A stretch of 5,587 nt of DNA from Gammaproteobacteria bacterium (GTDB lineage: Bacteria; Pseudomonadota; Gammaproteobacteria; SZUA-21). This document shows, in pieces, positions 1-5,566 of this stretch (the stretch's first letter is position 1; each line of letters begins with the position of its first letter). The stretch lies in NCBI GenBank assembly GCA_027021095.1, contig JALUUZ010000561.1, forward strand, positions 1 to 5,587. Reading direction: 5' to 3'. A program made the position numbers and the translations under genes. The notes under the pieces are model-generated. The model ran no database searches, had not been told where the DNA came from, and saw only the letters and a list, made by a program, of their open reading frames with translations.

Positions 1-55
1 TGCCGTTGGGACAACTTTCTATCTTCAGCAATACACCAAGCCGACCAGACAATGA
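1..55 (+). CDS. possible 3' end of an upstream gene (partial)
   Basis: The frame starting at base 2 is open from the window edge and ends at TGA 53-55, reading AVGTTFYLQQYTKPTRQ-stop. This TGA overlaps the ATG at 52 of the next gene in an ATGA arrangement, the usual mark of two translationally coupled genes. The downstream gene also lacks a clear Shine-Dalgarno sequence, which fits coupling. Only about 17 residues are visible, so no function can be assigned. The other two plus-strand frames are also open here, so this is an inference from the junction and not a recognised protein. Confidence 0.35.
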   Translation, partial: AVGTTFYLQQYTKPTRQ

Positions 56-1446
56 ATATCGCCGTACTGATCCCTGCCTACAATGAAGCAGGCACGATCC
101 GAAGTGTCGCCGAAGCGGCGCTGGCCTATACACCGCACGTGATCATCGTCGACGACGGCTCGACCGACTCCACTGCCGACGTCCTCCAGGGTCTGCCGGT
201 GCAATTGATCCGCAACCCGGTGAACCGCGGCAAGGCCGTTTCGCTTTGGACCGGGATGTGCAGCGCCTGCAGACTTGGAATCGACGCGCTGATTACGCTC
301 GACGCTGACGGGCAGCACCGGCCACAGGACATTCCACGGTTTATCCGTGCTGCACAGCAAAACCCCGGAAAGATCATCATTGGCGCGCGCCTGCATGACA
401 AAACTTCTTTCCCGGCAAAACGCTATTACGCCAACAAGATCAGCAGTTTCTGTGTTTCCTGGATTATCGGTTATCCGATCGATGACACCCAGTCCGGCTT
501 CCGGCTCTATCCAATATCATTGCTAGAAAAACTACAGGCCCGGCCAGCCAACACACAAGGCTTCGTGTTCGAAACGGATATCCTGTTTCGCGCCAAGGCA
601 CTGGGATACCGTTGTACCTCGATCCGTATCGACGCGATCTACAGCGACGATCTCAGGCCATCCCATTTCCGCGCAGGCCGCGACGCACTGCTGATCACCC
701 GCTACCTGCTGTGGCAGGGCCTCAAGCGTGGGTTGAACCCGCTGGGCCTGTGCAAGGCGTCGTTCCATTCGCTGGTTTCAGGCTCGCGTTTCAAGGATCT
801 CAACCGCAGTCAATGGCTTACCTTTATCCTGTCGAATACGGTCATCGTCGGCACCGCCTCGGTATCACTGCTTTACCTGTGCCTGCGTTGCCTGCGTTAC
901 GCAAACCAATCGCCGCCCGCCACCGACGGTATCGACATCCTGCTGGTGCTGGGCATGCGTCTGCAACAGCAACGCGTCGGCCCCGGTTTCAAAAAACGCC
1001 TCGATCGTGCCTGTCTGCTGTTACAACAGCAACCTGAACTCAAAGTATTGATCAGTGGCGGCAAGACCAGCGGCACAGACCCGAGTGAAGCACGTGGCGG
1101 CATGGAATACCTGGCCCGGCAAGGGATAGATCCGCAGCGTATTCTGCTGGAGGAAGATTCACAGCACACGTTGGACAACATACGCCACAGCCGCCGCATC
1201 ATCCGCGAAGCAGGCTGCCGGCGTGCCGCCGTGCTGACCAACCGCTATCACTTGTACCGGGCTTCAACGCAATGCAAAGGCTTTGCGCTGGATTGTGTCA
1301 TGTATCCGGCGGAAGATAAATTCTGTTACAACCGGCACAACCTGCTCAGAATAGTCAAGGAGGCCTGGGGTGTTCATTGGTACCTGACCCACCGCTACCT
1401 GGGCCTGCTGCTGCGTTCCAAGCACTTGCTACGCGGTATCAGTTAA
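52..1446 (+). CDS. GT2 glycosyltransferase fused to a DUF218 (YdcF/ElyC-like) domain
   Basis: A 464-residue two-domain protein. Residues 1 to about 225 are a GT-A family 2 glycosyltransferase of the dolichyl/undecaprenyl-phosphate sugar transferase type. It opens with IAVLIPAYNEAGTI, has VDDGSTDST at 33-41 for the nucleotide, the metal-binding DADGQH at 84-89, DDTQSGFR at 144-151 and FVFETD at 171-176. One hydrophobic segment follows at about 255-281. Residues 295 to about 440 match DUF218 (the YdcF, SanA and ElyC family): LLVLGM near 297-302, ISGGK at 334-338, SEA at 345-347, ED-S-x-HTLDN at 367-376 and TNRYHLYRA at 396-404. A cytoplasmic GT with a single helix would place DUF218 in the periplasm, which is where SanA/ElyC-like domains are thought to work on the envelope. 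Sugar donor and acceptor are unknown. ATG 52 is the only usual start codon in this frame within the window and fits the normal GT2 N-terminus, although the frame stays open to the left edge. It converges on the polyketide operon. A role in glycosylating the polyene lipid is possible but unproven. Confidence 0.88.
   Translation: MNIAVLIPAYNEAGTIRSVAEAALAYTPHVIIVDDGSTDSTADVLQGLPVQLIRNPVNRGKAVSLWTGMCSACRLGIDALITLDADGQHRPQDIPRFIRAAQQNPGKIIIGARLHDKTSFPAKRYYANKISSFCVSWIIGYPIDDTQSGFRLYPISLLEKLQARPANTQGFVFETDILFRAKALGYRCTSIRIDAIYSDDLRPSHFRAGRDALLITRYLLWQGLKRGLNPLGLCKASFHSLVSGSRFKDLNRSQWLTFILSNTVIVGTASVSLLYLCLRCLRYANQSPPATDGIDILLVLGMRLQQQRVGPGFKKRLDRACLLLQQQPELKVLISGGKTSGTDPSEARGGMEYLARQGIDPQRILLEEDSQHTLDNIRHSRRIIREAGCRRAAVLTNRYHLYRASTQCKGFALDCVMYPAEDKFCYNRHNLLRIVKEAWGVHWYLTHRYLGLLLRSKHLLRGIS
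880..897 (+). repeat. 9-bp perfect tandem duplication inside the GT2-DUF218 gene
   Basis: The unit TGCCTGCGT occurs twice in a row (880-888 and 889-897) and encodes Cys-Leu-Arg twice, just at the C-terminal end of the predicted membrane helix. The repeat is in frame and does not disturb the reading frame. It may be a small slippage duplication that lengthened the linker, or chance. Confidence 0.5.
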
Positions 1447-1500
1447 AACAAAAACATTGGAAGCCCCCGCCCACGCGGCCATGGCTTCTTTCAGGCGGGG
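1445..1500. terminator. candidate terminator in the convergent spacer
   Basis: The 88-nt spacer between the two convergent genes holds two competing hairpins. GAAGCC at 1460-1465 pairs with GGCTTC at 1483-1488, and CCCCGCC at 1465-1471 pairs with GGCGGGG at 1494-1500. Read on the minus strand, the first hairpin is followed after five bases by TTTTTGTTTT (1454-1445), resembling a Rho-independent terminator for the polyketide operon that reaches just past the TAA of the opposing gene. On the plus strand only a short TTT follows. The gap before the T tract and the short 6-bp stem make this tentative. Confidence 0.35.
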
Positions 1501-1534
1501 TGCACAGGCAAGGGTGCGTCGTACACGCCACCAC

Positions 1535-2254
1535 TCAGGCCATCGCTCCATTGATACCGATCACCTGCCCGGATATATACGCAGCCTGGTCGGATACCAG
1601 GAACGCGACCAGCTCGGCAACCTCTGCCGGTGTCCCCGGTCTCTGCATCGGCACCAGTCTTTTGATCGTTTCCTTGTCGAACACCCCTGCGGTCATCTCA
1701 CCCTGTATGATCCCGGGAGCCACTGCATTGACCGTGATGCCGCGTGAAGCCATTTCGATCGCCAACGATTTTGTTGCGCCATGCAATCCGGATTTTGCGG
1801 CTGCGTAGTTGGCCTGTCCACGATTGCCCATCACCCCGGCAACCGAAGACAGGCTGACGATTCTGCCCCAGCGGGTCCGCATCATCGGCAACAACAACGG
1901 CTGAGTGACATTGTAGAATCCGTGCAGCGAAACATCGATGACCCGCGACCACTGTTCAGGACTCATCCCCGCCATGATCGCGTCATCATGGATCCCTGCA
2001 TTGTTGACCACGACCTGGATCTCACCCTGTTGCAGCAGGTCTTCCAGTACAGTTCTGCTGGTATCCTTGTCGGTGACATCGAATACAATCACCGCCGCCT
2101 GTCCGCCTGCTGCTACAATCTCATCGGCCACCGCCTGCGCCCGCTCACGGTTACGGTTCGCGTGTACATAGACGAACAAGCCGGCCTGCGCCAACCTGCT
2201 GCAGATTGCCGCGCCAATATCACCGCTGCCGCCAGTCACCAATGCGCGCTTCAC
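1535..2254 (-). CDS. fabG: 3-oxoacyl-ACP reductase, FabG family (ApeQ-like ketoreductase)
   Basis: A 239-residue short-chain dehydrogenase/reductase of normal FabG length. It is expected to reduce the beta-ketoacyl-ACP made by the adjacent synthase to 3-hydroxyacyl-ACP using NAD(P)H in the cytoplasm. The Rossmann glycine motif TGGSGDIG is at 7-14, NNAG at 84-87, and the catalytic Ser137, Tyr150 and Lys154 sit in LSSVAG and YAAAK. VNAVAPG at 175-181 and the C-terminal SGQVIGINGAMA are typical of FabG. The usual Asn of the catalytic tetrad is Ser109 (in VIDVSLHG) by hand alignment. The start is GTG at 2254, overlapping the TGA of the dehydratase gene (GTGA) and preceded by a strong GGAGGA six bases upstream. 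It is the last gene of the operon. Its place after KS, CLF and a hotdog dehydratase points to aryl polyene synthesis and not to housekeeping fatty acid synthesis. Confidence 0.93.
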   Translation of the reverse strand: MKRALVTGGSGDIGAAICSRLAQAGLFVYVHANRNRERAQAVADEIVAAGGQAAVIVFDVTDKDTSRTVLEDLLQQGEIQVVVNNAGIHDDAIMAGMSPEQWSRVIDVSLHGFYNVTQPLLLPMMRTRWGRIVSLSSVAGVMGNRGQANYAAAKSGLHGATKSLAIEMASRGITVNAVAPGIIQGEMTAGVFDKETIKRLVPMQRPGTPAEVAELVAFLVSDQAAYISGQVIGINGAMA

Positions 2255-2694
2255 TCGTTCTCCTCCATTTCGACCACCGTTACCCTGCCCGATGCCACCA
2301 ACTCCCTGCCTGCCTTGACTTCGAACTGGTACACGAGATTGCCGCCGTCAGCCATCAGCTGCCAGGCTTTGACCTGCAGTGGTCGATCGATGTCATCGAT
2401 CGTGCTGCAGGCGATCTCGATATTGCGCAGCGCAGCGATGTAACCCGGTCTCAGGCAGCGTCCCTGCTCGCTGGCAAGCAGTGCACCGTGTACTGCCATC
2501 GCCTGCGCGCCGTACTCGATGGCATGGACTGCGGCAATCCTCCCGTCATGGCGCAGCGGATTCTCTGTCCTGCGATGCGACAGGCTGGTGCATTCGATAC
2601 TGCACTGATCCCAGCGAACCACCTGATCGAGCAGACACATGGTTCCCTTGTGTGGAATCATCGCCGCCAGTTCCTCGCGCCCGATCACCGACAC
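2251..2694 (-). CDS. ApeP-like hotdog-fold 3-hydroxyacyl-ACP dehydratase
   Basis: A 147-residue single hotdog-domain protein resembling the ApeP dehydratase subunit of aryl polyene clusters. It would remove water from 3-hydroxyacyl-ACP to give the trans double bonds of the polyene. Visible marks are IPHKGTMCLLD at 13-23 near the N-terminus, HRRTENPLRHDGR at 40-52, and the central helix HAIEYGAQAMAVHGAL at 57-72, where Glu60 and Gln64 match the E-x-x-x-Q of FabZ-type enzymes. The HFPG histidine of FabZ is not found at the expected place. The chosen start is GTG at 2694, six bases after GGAGGT, overlapping the end of the chain length factor gene by 10 nt. GTG at 2688, which overlaps its TGA as GTGA, is an alternative that gives 145 residues. 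The frame stays open to 2841, but that extension is Ala/Gly/Pro-rich read-through of the upstream gene. In the characterised system ApeP pairs with ApeI, for which no gene is visible here. Confidence 0.85.
   Translation of the reverse strand: MSVIGREELAAMIPHKGTMCLLDQVVRWDQCSIECTSLSHRRTENPLRHDGRIAAVHAIEYGAQAMAVHGALLASEQGRCLRPGYIAALRNIEIACSTIDDIDRPLQVKAWQLMADGGNLVYQFEVKAGRELVASGRVTVVEMEENE
2261..2266 (-). promoter_or_regulatory. ribosome binding site of the ketoreductase gene
   Basis: GGAGGA on the minus strand lies six bases before the GTG at 2254, inside the last codons of the dehydratase gene. It decides the GTG start and indicates independent ribosome loading in addition to GTGA coupling. 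Confidence 0.75.
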
Positions 2695-3473
2695 AGAGAG
2701 ACCTCCACCCGGACCCGGCGCTGCTGCACGCCCGGCAACAATACCTCGCCAGGCTGACGCCTTGCCAGCAACTCCAGCAGCGGCAGGCTGCGGGCCGCCG
2801 GGTTGGACTGCCGCAACACCTCCAGCCCCGGCTCGCTGCATTGACTGTACCGGCCCTGCCCGCCGAACGCGACTTGCAGACTCGCTATCGAATCCTGACT
2901 CGGCTCAGGCGCAAGCAGAAAAGCAACCCCAAAGATCGCATCCATCGTCCGCAGCGTTGCCAAGGGCATCGGCGGCGGATAGTCGTAGGCCACCAGCAAC
3001 AGCGGCCGTTTTTCCACCTCGACCAGCGCACTGGCTTCCAGCAAGCCGGCAGCAAAACTCTCGTCACAGGCACACAGGCTGGTCGATCCCGCCGTCGCTG
3101 CGGCGGCGATCGCCCAGTAGCCCGCCGGCGCATTGTGCACGGAATTGTGAAAGTTGGTCGGCGACACTGGATGCTCAGGCAGGGTCAGTGCCATGCACAT
3201 CTTATCGACCACTTCGTGATCACCATCGGATGCAGCAAAAACCGTGGCATAGTCTGCCGCCGATTCCGTGCCGGCCGCCTGCTGTGCGACCTCCAGCGCC
3301 AGCCGGATCAATTTTGTCGTCCGCCTGCGTTCGTTGGGCTGCAACAGCTGCAGCTGAATCTTCTTCTCTTCACCACACACATAGGGCCTGTTCCCGGCCA
3401 GAACAGCTGCTGCCTGTTCCCAATCTTCCATTCCCGGTGTATACACACCCACGCCGTTCAGATAAACCTGCAT
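2685..3473 (-). CDS. beta-ketoacyl synthase chain length factor (ApeC-like, KS N-terminal domain only)
   Basis: A 262-residue protein of the short beta-ketoacyl synthase N-terminal-like family found in aryl polyene clusters, where the KS ApeO pairs with the chain length factor ApeC. It is much shorter than a full KS (about 400 residues) and lacks the C-terminal half that carries the two catalytic histidines. It is therefore expected to be a non-catalytic partner that shapes the product tunnel. Signature stretches are ERRRTTKLIRLALEVA at 48-63, the family hallmark FHNSVHNAPAGYW at 108-120, and STSLCACDESFAAGLLEA at 130-147. Cys136 falls close to where a KS has its nucleophile. The ATG at 3473 follows the KS stop by three bases and is preceded by GGTGGA seven bases upstream. 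Position directly after the KS gene is the normal KS-CLF order of type II polyketide systems. Confidence 0.87.
   Translation of the reverse strand: MQVYLNGVGVYTPGMEDWEQAAAVLAGNRPYVCGEEKKIQLQLLQPNERRRTTKLIRLALEVAQQAAGTESAADYATVFAASDGDHEVVDKMCMALTLPEHPVSPTNFHNSVHNAPAGYWAIAAAATAGSTSLCACDESFAAGLLEASALVEVEKRPLLLVAYDYPPPMPLATLRTMDAIFGVAFLLAPEPSQDSIASLQVAFGGQGRYSQCSEPGLEVLRQSNPAARSLPLLELLARRQPGEVLLPGVQQRRVRVEVSLCR
2701..2706 (-). promoter_or_regulatory. ribosome binding site of the hotdog dehydratase gene
   Basis: GGAGGT on the minus strand sits within the 3' end of the chain length factor gene, six bases before GTG 2694 and twelve before GTG 2688. The spacing favours 2694 as the start and argues against the open extension to 2841. 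Confidence 0.7.
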
Positions 3474-3476
3474 CGT

Positions 3477-4664
3477 TCAATCCACCCTGCCGATCAACAA
3501 GCTGCAGTTGCTGCCACCAAACCCGAATGCATTGACCAGCACATTGGCCACCCTTGCCTCCGTGTTCCGTAACAGGACGTTCGCTGTCAGCGCCGGGTCC
3601 AGTTCCAGGGTGTGCAGACTTGCCGGCAGAAAACCATGTTCGATACACAGGCAGGCCGTGGCCATACCGAGAATCCCGGCGGCACCCAAGGTATGCCCGG
3701 TCCAGCCTTTGGTCGAACTGCAACGCACATTACCGGCGACACTGGTGACCGCGATATCCTCAGCCGCATCATTGGCCCGCGTTGCCGTACCATGCAGATT
3801 GACGTAATCGAGCTGCCCGGCGGCAAGCCTTGCACCACGCAGTGCCTGGGCCATCGCCTGCGCCGCGCCTTTACCCTGCGGGTGAGGGCTCGACATATGG
3901 TACGCATCACTACTTTCGCCAAACCCCAGCAGGGCAAGCCCGCTGCCGGCCTGTGGCCGCGATTCAAGTATCGCAAACCCCGCGCCTTCCCCAATGCTGA
4001 TCCCGTTACGGTGCCTGTCCCAGGGACGGCAGGGTTCGGCTGACACCAGTTCAAGCGAATTGAAGCCATACAAGGTGGTCAGGCAAAGGCTGTCGGCGCC
4101 ACCGACAATCGCCGCGTCACACAAACCAGCCTGTATCTGCCGCCACGCGCTGGCAAACACCTTGGCGCTCGACGAGCAGGCGGTCGACACCACATGTGCC
4201 GGGCCATCCAGTGCAAACAGCCGCTGAACGAAATCAGCCAGTGAAAACGTATTATGCACTTTCAGGTAGTCGAACGCCGGCAACTGGCCAGTCTGCCTGT
4301 CCCGGTCCCTGTAGGCCCGTTCGGTGTGCTCGATCCCGGATGTGCTGGTTCCCAGGAATACCCCGATCCGGGAAGCGCCATAACGCAGTTTCAGCTGTTC
4401 GACCGCATCCTCAAACCCATCCTGCTGCAGCGCAAGGTAAACCAGGCGGTTGTTGCGGCAGTCAAAATCGGTGAGCGCTTCAGGCAGGACCACTGTGTCG
4501 ACTGCGTCGACGCTGCCGACACAGGTATCCAGGTCACAACCAGGAAAGCGGTTCGGTTTAAGCCCGCTCGTGCCGGCGACCAGCGAATCGAACAATGCCT
4601 GTTTGCCCAGGCCCACAGCACTGGAAACTGTATAAGACGTTATCGGTAAAGGTTTGAGCGACAC
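3477..4664 (-). CDS. beta-ketoacyl-ACP synthase (FabB/FabF-type, ApeO-like KS)
   Basis: A 395-residue condensing enzyme with the thiolase fold. It performs decarboxylative Claisen condensation of malonyl-ACP with the growing acyl chain. The active site is complete: Cys163 in VVSTACSSSAK, His291 in NLHGTATRAND, Lys319 and His324 in STKGWTGHTLGAAG, and the glycine-rich NAFGFGGSNCS at 378-388. GVFLGTSTSGIEHTE at 101-115 and GISIGEGAGFAILE at 221-234 are further family motifs. The start taken is GTG at 4664, five bases after the acyltransferase stop, so the protein begins near LKPLPITSYTVSSAVG. A TTG at 4691 would add nine residues overlapping the preceding gene and has no ribosome binding site. 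A weak GGA lies eight bases before the GTG. The partner CLF gene follows immediately. It could instead be a fatty acid KS, but the CLF, ApeP-like and acyltransferase neighbours favour aryl polyene synthesis. Confidence 0.9.
   Translation of the reverse strand: MSLKPLPITSYTVSSAVGLGKQALFDSLVAGTSGLKPNRFPGCDLDTCVGSVDAVDTVVLPEALTDFDCRNNRLVYLALQQDGFEDAVEQLKLRYGASRIGVFLGTSTSGIEHTERAYRDRDRQTGQLPAFDYLKVHNTFSLADFVQRLFALDGPAHVVSTACSSSAKVFASAWRQIQAGLCDAAIVGGADSLCLTTLYGFNSLELVSAEPCRPWDRHRNGISIGEGAGFAILESRPQAGSGLALLGFGESSDAYHMSSPHPQGKGAAQAMAQALRGARLAAGQLDYVNLHGTATRANDAAEDIAVTSVAGNVRCSSTKGWTGHTLGAAGILGMATACLCIEHGFLPASLHTLELDPALTANVLLRNTEARVANVLVNAFGFGGSNCSLLIGRVD
3481..3486 (-). promoter_or_regulatory. ribosome binding site of the chain length factor gene
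   Basis: GGTGGA on the minus strand, within the last codons of the KS gene, is seven bases before ATG 3473. It supports that start and close coupling of KS and CLF translation, as expected for an obligate heterodimer. Confidence 0.55.
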
Positions 4665-4669
4665 GGCGG

Positions 4670-5566
4670 CTATCCGGAATAATCGTTCCAATAGTCGAAA
4701 TAGTTGAACCAGTTATAGGGCGCGAGCCTGACATAGTACTCTATCCGCCTGACATACTGCCGGGTCCAGTACTCGACCTGCTGCTGACGCTGCGTTCTAT
4801 CCGCTGTCATCCGCTCGACCAGCTGCTCGAAAAAAATGTCGTAGCGGTTACCGCCGCGATAGAGCCCGAAAAACAGCACCACCGGCACCTTGAAAACAGC
4901 CGCCAGCGTCAGCGGACCCAATGGGAAGGCAGCGCGGGCACCAAGCAGATCACAGTCGAGCGACTTCTCTCCCTGCGTGACACGATCGCCCAGCATACCG
5001 ACACAATAGCCCTGTTGCAATGCTTCCTGGGTCAAAAGCAATGCATTCTCGGCACCAAGATCGATCACGGTGTCGTTGATCTCCGGGTTCAGCGCATCCA
5101 GCAGGCTGCTGATACGCTGATTATGCTCGCGGTACATCAGTATCTTCAGCGGAAATCTTCTGTTTACCGCGAGTGAACGCAGAACCTCGAAACTGCCCAG
5201 GTGGGTACCAAGTAACAGGCAGCCCCCAGGCTGCGCGACACACTGCTCAAAGACTTCACGGTGATGTATCTGCAGCTCGTAACGGGAGTGCTGATCGGTA
5301 AGAAAATACACCCGGTCCAGAATCGTCGCTGAAAAACAATAGAGATGCCTGGCCACCTGCCGCAGGCCCACCGGCCTGCCAAACACTCTCGCCAGATAGT
5401 GCTTTGACGCCCGCACGGCTGCTGGAGAGGTCAACAGAAAATAACCGACGATCGGGTACAGAAAAAGCCGCGTGACACGGCGTCCAAGATGCCGGGCTAT
5501 CCACAGAATCAAACGAAGCGTAAAAGCATTACTGCGTTCCCCCTGCTGCTTCCAGTCGTTTTTCAT
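4670..5566 (-). CDS. LpxL/HtrB-family acyltransferase (LPLAT superfamily)
   Basis: A 298-residue membrane-associated acyltransferase, close to the usual 300 residues of lipid A late acyltransferases. The catalytic H-x4-E motif is HLGSFE with His122 and Glu127, in the context LLLGTHLGSFEVLR. MYREHN near 154-159 and GMLGDRV near 199-205 are further block-like motifs of the family. The N-terminus has a basic amphipathic or membrane-associating stretch (RLILWIARHLGRR, then RLFLYPIVGYFLL). The C-terminus, with WFNYFDYWND, is aromatic and acidic. Enzymes of this family are standard members of aryl polyene clusters and are thought to link the polyene acid to a lipid or sugar-lipid anchor. As the first visible gene of the operon, followed after five bases by the KS gene, that role is more likely here than lipid A acylation, which cannot be ruled out. 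The start is ATG 5566, which overlaps a TGA in an upstream frame. No strong ribosome binding site precedes it. Confidence 0.88.
   Translation of the reverse strand: MKNDWKQQGERSNAFTLRLILWIARHLGRRVTRLFLYPIVGYFLLTSPAAVRASKHYLARVFGRPVGLRQVARHLYCFSATILDRVYFLTDQHSRYELQIHHREVFEQCVAQPGGCLLLGTHLGSFEVLRSLAVNRRFPLKILMYREHNQRISSLLDALNPEINDTVIDLGAENALLLTQEALQQGYCVGMLGDRVTQGEKSLDCDLLGARAAFPLGPLTLAAVFKVPVVLFFGLYRGGNRYDIFFEQLVERMTADRTQRQQQVEYWTRQYVRRIEYYVRLAPYNWFNYFDYWNDYSG

Noticed and set aside
1..51. Promoter for the GT2-DUF218 gene
   Set aside because: No -35/-10 pair with acceptable spacing is visible, and an ATGA junction with an upstream frame suggests that transcription begins outside the window.
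2384..2402. A perfect 19-nt palindrome (two 9-base arms around one base) resembling an operator
   Set aside because: It lies inside the dehydratase coding sequence and arises from codons for the repeated Ile-Asp residues (T-I-D-D-I-D-R). No promoter context was seen.
2695..2841. N-terminal extension of the hotdog dehydratase by 49 residues to an ATG at 2841
   Set aside because: The added sequence is Ala/Gly/Pro-rich, lies wholly inside the chain length factor gene, and has no relation to the hotdog fold. A good ribosome site sits just before GTG 2694.
2379..3572. A 397-codon open frame on the plus strand opposite the CLF and dehydratase genes
   Set aside because: Its product is Arg/Gln/Cys/His-rich with no recognisable domain, and it mirrors well-supported minus-strand genes. 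It reflects GC-rich codon bias.
4665..4691. TTG start for the ketosynthase at 4691
   Set aside because: No Shine-Dalgarno sequence precedes it and it would overlap the acyltransferase gene by 22 nt. The family N-terminus fits the GTG at 4664.
4670..5566. Assignment of the acyltransferase as lipid A LpxL/LpxM
   Set aside because: The family and HLGSFE motif fit, but its place directly ahead of KS and CLF genes makes a polyene-cluster acyltransferase more likely, so no lpx symbol was given.
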